This document shows positions 27,059-36,571 of a stretch of 64,000 nucleotides of DNA, piece after piece. The notes beneath the pieces were generated by a model. It had not been told where the DNA came from. It did not search any database and saw only the letters and a list, made by a program, of their open reading frames with translations. The position numbers were made by a program, and so were the translations under genes. The stretch's first letter is position 1, and every line of letters starts with the position of its first letter. The stretch is from Pancytospora philotis (Eukaryota; Microsporidia), in NCBI GenBank assembly GCA_023647555.1, contig JALRLY010000262.1, positions 1-64,000 of the forward strand, read 5' to 3'.

Positions 27059-27994
27059 ATGCGCGCGCTTTCCCTTGCGCTCTGCTCGCTGGGCGGGGTC
27101 TTAGCAAGGTCTTCCGGCTGCTTCGGCGACGTCGGCGCCTACGTGATAAATGTGAAAGTATACGCAGACCAGGATACGCTGGACGGGGTCGAGAACTACA
27201 TCTACAAGAAAGAGGCGATGGCCCGCAGGATGCGCGACAGCAGTGTCCAGGTCGTGGAGAGCGACAAGAGGAGCATCCAGCATCTCAGAGATGCCATAGC
27301 GGACAAGCGGATACGGCATATGGAGAACCTGCCGCGGCCGCTAGAGTTCGCCGACTACAAAAACGCGCTCAGGAAGTATATCGGAAGAATCTTCGACGAT
27401 TTCAACAACCAGCTGCTCGACAGCAACGTGCAGATCAAGGCGGACTACTCCGACCTGCTCGCCGAGGGGTACGAGAACCTGAAGGAGAAGTACTGCGTGC
27501 AGTTCGCCAACATCGAGACGATAGCGGAGGCGTTCAAGGCCGAGGAGCTCAACAGCGAGCACAGCGGCATCAACCGGCTGCTCATGATCAACTGCCGCGG
27601 GAACAACCCCATCGCACCGAAGGCGGCGGCCACCGTCGTTTCGCAGGATGGATGCGGGTACATATTCGGTGTGCTCTACACCGACCCGATCGTGATGGAG
27701 CAGACGATCAAGCAGCAGCTGCTCCAGTTCCTGAGCGGACACACCCCGTACCAAAACACGTCCCCGGACGAGAAGCTGGCGACCAGTGTCTGCGACCTCG
27801 TTGAGCAGTGCAGACACACCCCGGGCTTCGGAAGGATGTACAAGGATCTCAGATCGGTTGGCCCGGCGGAGGATCTCAAGGCGATCGGCAACAACATAGC
27901 CGATCAGGACAGCTACGGCTACACCCAGTGGCTGAAAAGCACGCTGCCGCCGCAGCCGGAGCGCATGCTGCCCATCCCACGGAGCCATATGTAA
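27059..27994 (+). CDS. Predicted secreted helical protein, unknown
   Basis: 311 residues from the ATG that opens a signal peptide (MRALSLALCSLGGVLARSSG). An in-frame ATG at 26969 would add 30 charged residues before the hydrophobic segment and is less likely. The mature part is hydrophilic and helical, with the pattern ALRKYIGRIFDDFNNQLLDS and five or six cysteines spread through the C-terminal half. No family recognised. Strongly G/C at third positions, unlike the A/T-richer secreted family genes, so it may be an older resident gene. Confidence 0.65.
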   Translation: MRALSLALCSLGGVLARSSGCFGDVGAYVINVKVYADQDTLDGVENYIYKKEAMARRMRDSSVQVVESDKRSIQHLRDAIADKRIRHMENLPRPLEFADYKNALRKYIGRIFDDFNNQLLDSNVQIKADYSDLLAEGYENLKEKYCVQFANIETIAEAFKAEELNSEHSGINRLLMINCRGNNPIAPKAAATVVSQDGCGYIFGVLYTDPIVMEQTIKQQLLQFLSGHTPYQNTSPDEKLATSVCDLVEQCRHTPGFGRMYKDLRSVGPAEDLKAIGNNIADQDSYGYTQWLKSTLPPQPERMLPIPRSHM

Positions 27995-28195
27995 AGTGGA
28001 AAACCGCTCAGCGAAGGCCAGAGCGGTCGTATTAGATAAATCAGTAATTTATATTTTTGTAGCGGATGCGTTTACCTGATGCGATCTGAATGGGCAAGCA
28101 ATGTGCAGCGAGCTTTTATTATTTGCCGCACTTTCATTTACACAGCTCTGTTCATTGTCAGGCAGCATGTGCTGAAACGGCGCCTCAGCAAGCTA

Positions 28196-29149
28196 CTACT
28201 GGCCGAGCTCCTTCTTTTTGGCATTGTACTCCTCCTTCAGTGTGTCCAGAGCCTGGGAGAACCGCTTTTTAAGGATGGGGTTGAGCGCCTTGTCAAGCAG
28301 CTCCTGTTTCTCCTTGATCTTGTTCTCGAGCTCGAGAAGCTCGGGATGGGTGGACTGGAATACGGGCATCTGGAGCGCGTTAGCAACAATGTCGGCTGCA
28401 GGGCTAAGTGGCTGCTCAGAGATCGGCGGCTGCTCCTGCTTAGACGCCTCGCTGCGGCTGGGCAGTGTCGGCGAGACTAAGAAATTGGCATTGAACGCAG
28501 CATCGGCCACAGGCGAGCCGACAGCAGTTCTGCTGGCGGGCTGCTCGCGCCCGGCCAGTGCGCCCTTCTTTGGGACCGCCTTCCCAGCGGCTGCGGGCGC
28601 ATCGCCCTCAATGTCGCTCATGCTAAGCACCGCAGGCTGCACGGGCGAGGGCGCGGCCTCCAGGTCGTCCTCGATCTCCGCCGCGAGCACATCGAGGTCC
28701 TCGCTGCTCTCTGCCTGCTCCTTCTCGAGGATCTCGACGCTGACCGCCCGCGCGTCCTCTCTGAGCAGATCGGCCAGCATTTTGTCGATCCCGTCGGCGC
28801 AGGACGGCGCGCGGCGGCGCCACTCCCGCACGCGGGTCATGGGCGGCGTCAGCCCGCTGGCCTCCACGCGGCTAATCTCGCTCTTGATGGCGAGCTCCTT
28901 GTCCTTCTTCATGTCCTCGCTTCTGGAAATCACTGACACCACCGTGGACACGTCCGAGATCTTGTACAGCTTCCCGTCGACGTCCTTGTGCGTCTCCACG
29001 ATCGTGGGCAGGCGGCATATCGCGCCGACGTACACCGCGTCCTTCACGGTCAGCGCGGCCTCCGTGGGCGACACGCGCACGAGCTTGGCGCCGCTCAGAT
29101 CCAGTCCCAGGAGCTGCTCGGGCATCTTCAGAATGAACTGCTGCTCCAT
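28196..29149 (-). CDS. TAF7: TFIID subunit TAF7
   Basis: 317 residues. The TAFII55 N-terminal domain is clear: MEQQFILKMPEQLLGLDL at the start, then AAICRLPTIVETHKDVDG-like spacing (GAICRLPTIVETHK, LYKISDVSTVVSV) within the first 80 residues. TAF7 contacts TAF1 and regulates its activity in TFIID. The middle is acidic and low-complexity; the last 60 residues form a coiled coil (LLELENKIKEKQELLDKAL). Two further co-oriented genes follow upstream, one of them a histone-fold protein of the TFIID/SAGA type. Confidence 0.82.
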   Translation of the reverse strand: MEQQFILKMPEQLLGLDLSGAKLVRVSPTEAALTVKDAVYVGAICRLPTIVETHKDVDGKLYKISDVSTVVSVISRSEDMKKDKELAIKSEISRVEASGLTPPMTRVREWRRRAPSCADGIDKMLADLLREDARAVSVEILEKEQAESSEDLDVLAAEIEDDLEAAPSPVQPAVLSMSDIEGDAPAAAGKAVPKKGALAGREQPASRTAVGSPVADAAFNANFLVSPTLPSRSEASKQEQPPISEQPLSPAADIVANALQMPVFQSTHPELLELENKIKEKQELLDKALNPILKKRFSQALDTLKEEYNAKKKELGQ

Positions 29150-29221
29150 GGGGTCGCCCCGGCGGAGAAATGAAGAGCACGTAAAAGAAAATCCACGGAT
29201 TGTAATTTACTCAGCACTGCT

Positions 29222-29608
29222 CTAAGAAAAGTGTGTCTCCTTGAGGATGCGCAGCTTCTCTGAAAATCTTTTGAAGGCCGCCTTCTTCCGCTTCCAGGCG
29301 GCCTCCTCCTCGCGCAGCCCGTTGAGTTTCTCCTCGAAGTACCCGGGCACGCTGCGTGTGAGCACGGCCCTCTCCAGATACTCGTTCTCCACCGGCACAT
29401 CCATGATCTCCTGTCTGATCTCGCTGCAGAGCGCGGCGATCCGCTGCACGGTCTCGTGGGGGAAGTCCTCGGTGTTCCTGTCAGCGCACGCCGCCCGCAG
29501 ACCCGCCAGGGAGTCCCTTATCCCGAGTATTTTCTCCTCCATCTCCTCTCTGTTCGTCGGATTCCGCTGTATGGCGATGATCTGCTTGTCCTTCTCGTAG
29601 GCCTTCAT
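29222..29608 (-). CDS. Small coiled-coil protein, unknown
   Basis: 128 residues from the first ATG (MKAYEKDKQ), which follows a CCCC run. Highly charged and mainly helical, with a possible coiled coil at both ends and no signal peptide. It lies 72 bp upstream of TAF7 on the same strand. Function not recognised. The longer open frame upstream has no ATG. Confidence 0.6.
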   Translation of the reverse strand: MKAYEKDKQIIAIQRNPTNREEMEEKILGIRDSLAGLRAACADRNTEDFPHETVQRIAALCSEIRQEIMDVPVENEYLERAVLTRSVPGYFEEKLNGLREEEAAWKRKKAAFKRFSEKLRILKETHFS

Positions 29609-29867
29609 TGCGTGGGGTGTTACGGCGCGGTTTTTTCTAACAGAGCGCGCTTTGTTTTGTCTCAAAGCTGTCACAGCATACAAGCTACCCACTCCAGCTG
29701 TGGATGCATTCTCTGATCCAACAGATTCTAGTACAGAGGCAGGCTATGTAGCCATAACAACCCGGACTGATAAAAACAGCAATGATCACACGCAACGAGC
29801 AATGCTATAATGAGCAATAAACTCAAGGATTTTATTACAAACGATGATGCACAAGCACCACTGATCA

Positions 29868-30536
29868 CTAAGGCCCGGAAATCTTGTATATCTCAGAGCC
29901 CGCGTAGTCCTCCGAGAACAGCGTCTGCGCAGGCTTGAAGACCGAGGGCGGCCGAGGGGTCGCGCCCTCCTTCGGTGCCGCCGGCGCAGGGACTATCTGG
30001 TAGCAGTCCGAGAGGATGCCCGTGCCATCAACCGGGGCGGGCGCTGCCCTCTGCTCGGGCTCCTTTGCGCTGCACTTTCCTATGAACTCGGCGAGGAAGC
30101 CGTCTACGCTGATCTCGTGGACCACCTTGTGTCTGCTCTTCTCCTCGGGATGCACCGCGCCCGCCATCTTGAACGCGTTGGTCCTGAAGGCGTCGCGCGC
30201 CTCCTGCGGCATCGCGTTGAGCGCGTGCTGGAGCATCCCGTCCTCGGCCTTCTCCTTGGTCTGCCGCCGTATCTGCATCTGCTGGTCGAGGAACTGGAAG
30301 AGCTCCTCCTTCTGGTACTCCTCCAGTCTGTAGAAGTCGGCGACGAGCATTTTCACGGGCGCGGCCGCGGCGCCGCCCTGGAACGGCAGGATGCGCTTGG
30401 TCTGCGCCTCGATGTAGTGGGCCAGCAGGTCCGCGGCGATGTTCAGCGCGTGCTCGCTCGTCTTCTCGAAGCCGAGCTGCAGGAACGTCTCGGCTGCCGC
30501 GAAGCGCAGCAGCTTCTGGTACATGCTCGATTTCAT
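29868..30536 (-). CDS. Bromodomain-associated (BTP) histone-fold protein, TAF3/TAF8/Spt7-like
   Basis: 222 residues. The first 50 residues form a BTP-type histone fold (YQKLLRFAAAETFLQLGFEK, then ALNIAADLLAHYI). Such folds pair with TAF10 or TAF9 in TFIID or SAGA. The rest is disordered with a proline-rich C-terminus (APAAPKEGATPRPPSVFKP), as in TAF8. The TAF7 gene is the second gene downstream. The core element AAAAATTTCCC lies upstream but abuts a different, out-of-frame ATG at 30556; the assigned ATG is the first in frame. TAF3, TAF8 and Spt7 cannot be told apart here. Confidence 0.65.
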   Translation of the reverse strand: MKSSMYQKLLRFAAAETFLQLGFEKTSEHALNIAADLLAHYIEAQTKRILPFQGGAAAAPVKMLVADFYRLEEYQKEELFQFLDQQMQIRRQTKEKAEDGMLQHALNAMPQEARDAFRTNAFKMAGAVHPEEKSRHKVVHEISVDGFLAEFIGKCSAKEPEQRAAPAPVDGTGILSDCYQIVPAPAAPKEGATPRPPSVFKPAQTLFSEDYAGSEIYKISGP

Positions 30537-30802
30537 GGGATGTGCGCGGGGGGCATGGGAAATTTTTATACCGCAGGCGCCGCGGATGGAGGAGTAGATG
30601 CATTGCGGATGGGGGGAGAAGATGCATCGCGGACGGAAGAGCAGATGCGGGCTTGTCCGTGCTTGCTTTATAATGCAGGCATTCAAAAACTGTAACCAAG
30701 AATTTATTAAAAAGAATGAAAGGTAAAAGCTGTACAAAGAATGCTGTTATGGCATATGATAGCAGACTGATTCAGCACCTATTCCAATGCTCAAAGCACT
30801 CT

Positions 30803-31684
30803 TCATATAGAAACCTCCATCAGATCGCTGAACATGGAGTAGAACTGCAGCTTGGAGCCAAGGCCCTCGGATATGCGCAGCATGTACTCACCGATGATCT
30901 TCAGCGCCTCGTAGCTGTCGAGCTGCTTGGCCACGCTGGACAGCCCGGACATCAGATCGGTGCTCTCGTACTTCTGCGCCCAGACGGCCTCGAATTCGTC
31001 GATGCAGCCCGCCAGATTCTTCCGCTTGATCGCATCCATTATGCGCACCAGACTGCTGCGGTTCGGGATGCCGTTGATCCGGTAGAGAAACTCACCGTCG
31101 ACAGGCCGGCCGACACGCACCAGCGCCTGGAGGCAGTTCAGACAGGCGCGCATGTCCCCGTTCGCCAGCACAGCGAGAGCCTCGCGCCCGCAGTGCGTAA
31201 GGCGGATGCCCTCGGCGCTGCATATCTCGTCGATCCGCGCGTTGAAGGCGTTCGGCGTGATGCGGTCGAAGCGCAGGATCGCACAGCGGCTCTGTATCGG
31301 CTCGATCAGCTGGGAGAGCTGGTTGCACACCAGGACGAAGCGCGCCGACGAGGACTCCATGAGCCGGCGGAGCGCCTGCTGCGCGGCGGCGGTGAGGCTG
31401 TCGCACTCGTCGAGGATCACCAGCTTGTTCTCGCCCTTCTTCAGGCAGAAGTTCTTGATCTTCGTCCGCACCACGCCGATGCCGCGGTCGTCGGACGCGT
31501 TCAGCTCCAGCGTGTCGAAGCCGTGCCTGAGGATGTGCGCCGCCGTGGTCTTGCCGGTCCCGGGCGGGCCGGTCAGCAGGAGGTGCGGGAAGTTGTCGCC
31601 CACGCTCGAGAGGATCGAGACGATCTCGCTGTTCCCGAGGATGTCCTCGAGCTTGGACGGCGCGTATTTTTTCACCAGCAGCAT
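30803..31684 (-). CDS. RFC4: Replication factor C small subunit (yeast Rfc4 / human RFC2 type)
   Basis: 293 residues. RFC loads PCNA at primer ends. Walker A is GPPGTGKTT at about 39-47, Walker B is VILDECDSL, and the arginine finger motif SRC is in IQSRCAILRF. ELNASDDRGIGVVRTKI and GDMRACLNCLQ match the Rfc4/RFC2 subunit best. A collar domain follows. It is shorter than yeast Rfc4 (323). The start is the first ATG giving a normal N-terminus (MLLVKKYAPSKLEDILG), after a CCCCC run; the longer upstream frame is not typical of RFC. Confidence 0.87.
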   Translation of the reverse strand: MLLVKKYAPSKLEDILGNSEIVSILSSVGDNFPHLLLTGPPGTGKTTAAHILRHGFDTLELNASDDRGIGVVRTKIKNFCLKKGENKLVILDECDSLTAAAQQALRRLMESSSARFVLVCNQLSQLIEPIQSRCAILRFDRITPNAFNARIDEICSAEGIRLTHCGREALAVLANGDMRACLNCLQALVRVGRPVDGEFLYRINGIPNRSSLVRIMDAIKRKNLAGCIDEFEAVWAQKYESTDLMSGLSSVAKQLDSYEALKIIGEYMLRISEGLGSKLQFYSMFSDLMEVSI

Positions 31685-32055
31685 GGGGGTCTTGCTTTCA
31701 CTGCGTTCATGGCCTGGTAAAAAATGGCTGGTAGTGACTGGGGCGTAATAGCGGAGATGATCCATGGAGAAATCGATCATGGAATATCAGATGCACTAGC
31801 ATAGATACTTCTATCAGAGCTCGTGGCTGTTTGACAGAGTAGCTAAAAATAGATGCGATGCTCAAGCATGAAGCGGTGCAGACCGAATACTCGAACTGCT
31901 TTGAATATAAAATTCGAGCACTTACGCTTGTGCCCATAGCGGGAAAAGATCATAGGTGTAGCTATTTATTTCTATTGTAGGATGCGGCTCTGTTCTGAGC
32001 ACCACGGTATAGCACATCGCACAATAACCACCAGATTGGTATTAGTACAGATCTC
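31685..32055. other. Intergenic region between RFC and secreted family member B
   Basis: About 370 bp, A/T-rich in its right part. No gene, RNA or repeat that I can support. Confidence 0.45.
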
Positions 32056-33540
32056 TCACCGGCCCTGTGCATCCCGATTGCAGGACAGTATCACCTCACT
32101 GAGAGGAGGCAGTGGGCCATAGCACGGTTCGCTAGGCCCATTGGAACTGGAAGTTGGCGATAGTGCCGCTGCCATCTCTGGCCTATTAAGCGCAAGCGTA
32201 TTCAGCGTATATTTGAGGTGGGATGCGAGATAAATGCGCCCTTTGGGTACATTCTTGTAATAAATTTCAGAATTGACGTATAATGTAAAATTTCTAACTG
32301 CATCGACGTCCAGATACCCAAGCAAGAAGTGCATTAGCTCATTCTGTTCTTCAATACCCTCGCACTTGCCAATGACCCGGAGGAAAAGGGCGCAGTCAAG
32401 CTTGCCTACAAAGTCGGAGATGGCGCTGTTCCTCCTTGGATCGTCTGCAGAGAGCCCTTTCAGATAGACAAATATTTCCTGTAGGAAAAAGGGCGGAAGT
32501 TTGGTGAACAACTCGTTCTTGAAGGCAGTTTGCCTGCGCAAAAATGTGGGTGCGTCCTTCAGGTACTTATCCCAGGTCCGTGAGATTACGGTGGGTGCGT
32601 CTCCGCCCGTTTTTGGCACATATGCGATAAAGTTGAGAACAAAGTGCGGGCTGAATGAATTGAAGTCGTAGGTATCAAAATAGATAGAGACCAGATGTTT
32701 CAGATCTCGTGGGGACATGAAGCTGGATAGAAGTTCCAGATATTTTGGCTGCTCTTTGTCGATGATGTGTCGGGCTAATTGATCCCTGAATTTAGGCAGT
32801 TTGCGCCGCGGTATGATATTGTACTGCAGTACAATTGAGATGCACTTAGAAATGGTAGTGAAATGCCGTGCGAAGCGCTCGTAATCATCGAACCAGTAGT
32901 CAAACAAGCGAGAGAGCTCTGCAGTGAAGCCTTGTTTGCTTAATGCGTAGCTGCTCCTGATGGATAGCGCATAATCCGTAGCAGTGCTTATCATCTCGTT
33001 TTCTCTGGCATGCTGTTCTAAGGTCATTGCACGATCGGCTATCACTTTATTACCCACCTCCCCGATGATCTTTTTGAGCAGCTCGCTGGACTTCTGGATG
33101 AGCATGGCCAGCTGGTTGCGCGTTTCTGAAGAATGCCCAGCGGCCGGTGCGCCATGCTTTGCGTATACAGCATAAAACAGCTTTCCCAGTAGCAGGTGGC
33201 CGCTAAAGCCGAAGCCCTCAAGAAGCCGGTCCAGCAGACGATTAGGTCGGTCGTGCTGGTTAATATCCTTGAGCACCGAGTAGACAAGACAGTGTGTTCC
33301 TTCGTCGGTCGTGCATGCTCTCATCCGTGCATCGATAAATGGGATCTCAGGGCTCGTATGCCCTATACAGCTTCTCCAGAGCGGACCAAGCACTTGCTTC
33401 TCCAGTGTATTAAGTTCTGGGCCACTAGTTTTGCCGAAGTCGTTGTAGTCAGCGGCTACGATAGCGGGCAGTTTAGCCGCCCTACTACGTTCGGCAGCGT
33501 AGCAGCACACAAGCTGCAGCAAAATTGTGCCTGGCAGCAT
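32056..33540 (-). CDS. Secreted paralog family, member B
   Basis: 494 residues. Signal peptide MLPGTILLQLVCCYAAE. The mature part begins with DYNDFGKTSGPELNTLEKQV and carries the family blocks IGHTSPEIPF, CLVYSVLKDINQHDRPNRLL, RLFDYWFDDYERFA, ARHIIDKEQPKYLELL, FLRRQTAFKNELF and KLDCALFLRVIG. The C-terminus extends about 35 residues beyond member C in a Ser/Pro-rich tail. Upstream frame codons before the chosen ATG include ATGs but lie across the core element. Tandem to member C, same strand, 306 bp apart. No known domain. Confidence 0.85.
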   Translation of the reverse strand: MLPGTILLQLVCCYAAERSRAAKLPAIVAADYNDFGKTSGPELNTLEKQVLGPLWRSCIGHTSPEIPFIDARMRACTTDEGTHCLVYSVLKDINQHDRPNRLLDRLLEGFGFSGHLLLGKLFYAVYAKHGAPAAGHSSETRNQLAMLIQKSSELLKKIIGEVGNKVIADRAMTLEQHARENEMISTATDYALSIRSSYALSKQGFTAELSRLFDYWFDDYERFARHFTTISKCISIVLQYNIIPRRKLPKFRDQLARHIIDKEQPKYLELLSSFMSPRDLKHLVSIYFDTYDFNSFSPHFVLNFIAYVPKTGGDAPTVISRTWDKYLKDAPTFLRRQTAFKNELFTKLPPFFLQEIFVYLKGLSADDPRRNSAISDFVGKLDCALFLRVIGKCEGIEEQNELMHFLLGYLDVDAVRNFTLYVNSEIYYKNVPKGRIYLASHLKYTLNTLALNRPEMAAALSPTSSSNGPSEPCYGPLPPLSEVILSCNRDAQGR

Positions 33541-33560
33541 ATGGGCGGATGAAAATTTTA
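33541..33560 (-). promoter_or_regulatory. Start-proximal element of secreted family member B
   Basis: On the minus strand: TAAAATTTTCAT, then CCGCCCAT before the ATG. Near-identical to the block at member C. Confidence 0.6.
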
Positions 33561-33846
33561 GGTAACTGCGCCTGGGCAGCCGAGACATCGGGATCTGCAT
33601 AAAGAGTAGCATCACACTTCCCAAGTTGATTTATTAATTTGGGCATCTTTATTGGGCATGGCGCTTATCCTGGCGCAAAAACTGCTTTTTAGCACATGAT
33701 AGATAAACTCGTAGACTCTTTATTGCTGCGAAGCGCCGCCTAGTCGGGAGGAGGCAACGTGTTATTAGCGCTGCCATAGAGCAGCATATGCTGCCTCTAT
33801 TTACTGGCAGTTGGTAGCGATCTTCTGCCAGATCATATTTGGTCCC
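33541..33846. other. Spacer between tandem secreted genes B and C
   Basis: 306 bp. It holds the member B promoter element at its left end. No coding potential or repeat is seen in the rest. Confidence 0.5.
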
Positions 33847-35199
33847 TCAAGCGGCAAGTGCGTTTATTGCGTCTTTGAGCCGCGTTGCCAAATCCATGCA
33901 TTCCTTGCGCATACCTTTACAATAAGTACCAGAGTTGACATATAGAGTATACTGCTCGACTGCGTTATCATCTAGATAGCTGAGCATAAAATCCATTAGC
34001 TCTTTCTGCTCTTCAATACCCCCACCATTGCCTATAATCTTGAGGAAAAGGGCGCAATCGAGTTTGCGTACGAATCCGGGCGTAAAACTGACCCTGTCTG
34101 GGTCGTTCGCTGGAAGCCCCTTCAGATGGACAAAGATCTCGTGCAGAAAATAAGGCGGCAGTTTGGCGAAAAGCTCGTCCTTGAACGCAGTTTGCCTGCG
34201 CAAAAATGTAGGCGCATCCTCCAGATACTTTTTCCACGTCCGGGACGCTACGCCATAAGGATCGCCGCCCGAACCATGCACATATTGTAAATAATTGATA
34301 ACAAAATGCGGGCTGAAGGATTTGAAGCTGTAAGTATCGAAATAGCTACACACCAACTGTTTCACATCTCTCGCTTCCATGAAGCTGGGTAGAACATTTA
34401 GATACTCGGGCTGCTCTTTGTCGATGATGTGCCGGGCGAATTCATCCTTGAAGCCAGGCAGCTTGCGCCGCGGTAGGATCGTGAACCGCCAGAAAATTGA
34501 GATGCACTCTGAAATGGGTTTGAAATGCCGTAAGAAGTATTCGTAGTCGTTGAACCAGTAGTCAAACAGCTGAGACAGCTCTGCTGAAAAGCCCTTTTTG
34601 TTCAACACGAATCTATTTCTTATTGCTAGCACATAATCAGTGGCATTGCTTATTGTCTCATTTTCTTCGGCGTGCTGTGCTAGGGCTGTTGTGCGCGCAT
34701 TCTTCACCTTCTCATCCACTTCCCCGGAGATCTTGCTAAGCACATCACCGCACGCTTCCATGAGCTTGGCTAGCCGATCGCGCGCCTCAGAAAAATACTC
34801 CGCGGCCGGTGTAGAGCACGCGGTATAGAACAGCTTCTTCAGTAGTACGCGCCCGCTGAACCCGAAGCCATCAAGAAGCCGGGCAAGCACCCGGTTGGGC
34901 TGCTCGTGCTGGCTGGTGTCATCAAGCACCGAATAGATCAAACAGCACGTTTTTCCGTCAGTTTTTACCATCCACGAACCCGCATCAATATTTTTCGATG
35001 GGATCTCGGGGCTCGTATACCCTATGCAGGTTCTCCATAGCTGATCGAGCACGCGCTTTTCCAAGGTATTGTGCTCTGGGTTCATAAATGCGCCGAATTC
35101 GGTGTAGTCAGTGTCGATTATGCCGGAGAGACTTGTTACCTTACCATTCGCGACAGCGTTGCCCTGCACCAGCTGCCAAAAAATTGTAGCCGGCAGCAT
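33847..35199 (-). CDS. Secreted paralog family, member C
   Basis: 450 residues. Signal peptide MLPATIFWQLVQGNAVA. Landmarks: DYTEFGAFMNPEHNTLEKRV, CIGYTSPEIPS, CLIYSVLDDTSQHEQPNRVL, QLFDYWFNDYEYFL, ARHIIDKEQPEYLNVL, FLRRQTAFKDELFAKLPP and KLDCALFLKIIG. Close to member B along the whole length and slightly further from member A, so B and C look like a recent tandem duplication. No membrane segment after the signal peptide. Cysteines near CIGYTSPE and CCLIYS are shared across A-C and may pair. Function unknown. Confidence 0.86.
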   Translation of the reverse strand: MLPATIFWQLVQGNAVANGKVTSLSGIIDTDYTEFGAFMNPEHNTLEKRVLDQLWRTCIGYTSPEIPSKNIDAGSWMVKTDGKTCCLIYSVLDDTSQHEQPNRVLARLLDGFGFSGRVLLKKLFYTACSTPAAEYFSEARDRLAKLMEACGDVLSKISGEVDEKVKNARTTALAQHAEENETISNATDYVLAIRNRFVLNKKGFSAELSQLFDYWFNDYEYFLRHFKPISECISIFWRFTILPRRKLPGFKDEFARHIIDKEQPEYLNVLPSFMEARDVKQLVCSYFDTYSFKSFSPHFVINYLQYVHGSGGDPYGVASRTWKKYLEDAPTFLRRQTAFKDELFAKLPPYFLHEIFVHLKGLPANDPDRVSFTPGFVRKLDCALFLKIIGNGGGIEEQKELMDFMLSYLDDNAVEQYTLYVNSGTYCKGMRKECMDLATRLKDAINALAA

Positions 35200-35219
35200 G
35201 TGGGCGAATGAAAATTTTG
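35200..35219 (-). promoter_or_regulatory. Start-proximal element of secreted family member C
   Basis: On the minus strand: CAAAATTTTCAT, TCGCCCAC, ATG. The spacing from AAAATTTT to ATG equals that at member B. Confidence 0.6.
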
Positions 35220-35698
35220 AATTGTGTAAACGGCCGGGCATCGTTGTCTACGGCGGTGCAGCCACGATCAAAAATGCGCTCTGAGAAAGAGCTCGGTATT
35301 CGAGTACAAATACATCACGACAGCCCCAGAAGTATTACAAACGATAATTCGCAGAGACCAGCTTCGTCGATTTTTGAAATGCCTAGATGCGAATGATTGC
35401 GCCCACGGAGGCATTGGATGGTGTCTTTCTCGAACAAATTAACGATTGAATACTGCGTAAACAGCTAAGGCAGTGGCAATTTGCGTAGCAAAATGAATAG
35501 AGCACTTTTGACAGGTATGCGATGTGGTATTCGAGTACCAGCTCTAATAGCTTTACTTACATGCCATAGTCCATAATTGATCTCTTATACTGTTTAATAA
35601 ATAAGTAAGCAGTATAAGCCTTACAACTTGCACACGTCAGTACCGTCCATCCTCCAGCCACCGTATTTCGATATTCCAGCCGCGTAAATTTTACACCC
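35200..35698. other. Divergent intergenic region with a 13-bp direct repeat
   Basis: About 500 bp, A/T-rich. GGTATTCGAGTAC occurs twice, at 35295-35307 and 35526-35538. The right edge holds GTAAATTTTACACCC before the next ATG. No gene is seen. Confidence 0.5.
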
Positions 35699-36571
35699 AT
35701 GAGCACGCAGATACAGAAAGTGGTCCACCTCGTCAGGAAGGCGCACGGCCAGCCGATTCTGTTCCACATGCTGCTTGCCCATCTTGCGCATGTGCTGAAG
35801 GCCGTGGACCGCGTCTACGAGGCGACCGATGACTGGTCCAAGGTGATCCTCGCCAGCTGCGCGGCGAACAAGCTCCCCAACCAGGGGCTGGAGCTGAAGA
35901 TGCAGGTGCTCGTCAGGAAGCTGCGGCCGCCGCACGACTCGCCGGACAGCCGGCTCAAGACGATGCTGATCTGCTACTACCTGATGAACAGGCCGGCGCG
36001 CCTCATCAACCACATCATGCTCTTCGAGCTGGTCTCGCACTACATGGGCATCTCGGCGTATCTGGACGGTCTGGTCATCTCCATCCTGAGCCGCTTTCTG
36101 ACCGCGGGGCTCTACGGCGTGGAGAAAAATAAGAAGGCCCGGGACGACACGGTTGAGAAGATGCTCGCGATGCTGGCGCGCTGCGAGCTTTCTGAGGCCA
36201 ACAGGGTGCGCGCCCTGGCGTGCTTCGCGGAGAGCGGGGTCAAACCGCTGCCCGTAGACTTCATCGACTTCCAGCCGACGCTTTTCAGCTACAAGTGCTT
36301 CGAGTACGCGCATCTGTACGCGAAATACGCGGCCGAAACTGCGCACATCAAGGACACGTTCCCGGCGCATCCGGAGTTTATGGAGGGCTTGCGCGCCTTT
36401 ATGGAGGGCACGTTCAGCTTCGATGCGAAGAGGCTGGTCGCGCCCAAGGACTGCGTGCTCGAGAACAGCCTTGTCTGTGAGCAGATCAAATCTGCGTTCA
36501 ACGCTGCCAGCGACAAGAGGCGATTCGTGTCGAGCATTGTGGAGTTTGTGATGGGTCTCAGTTCGTCCTGA
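35699..36571 (+). CDS. Helical protein of unknown function
   Basis: 290 residues, no signal peptide. It appears all-helical, with alternating hydrophobic helices and positive charges (VLVRKLRPP, CYYLMNRPARLINHI), in the style of a HEAT or VHS-like scaffold. The ATG sits right after GTAAATTTTACACCC, a clear core element. Strong G/C third-position bias suggests a conserved housekeeping gene, but I do not recognise the family. Confidence 0.68.
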   Translation: MSTQIQKVVHLVRKAHGQPILFHMLLAHLAHVLKAVDRVYEATDDWSKVILASCAANKLPNQGLELKMQVLVRKLRPPHDSPDSRLKTMLICYYLMNRPARLINHIMLFELVSHYMGISAYLDGLVISILSRFLTAGLYGVEKNKKARDDTVEKMLAMLARCELSEANRVRALACFAESGVKPLPVDFIDFQPTLFSYKCFEYAHLYAKYAAETAHIKDTFPAHPEFMEGLRAFMEGTFSFDAKRLVAPKDCVLENSLVCEQIKSAFNAASDKRRFVSSIVEFVMGLSSS

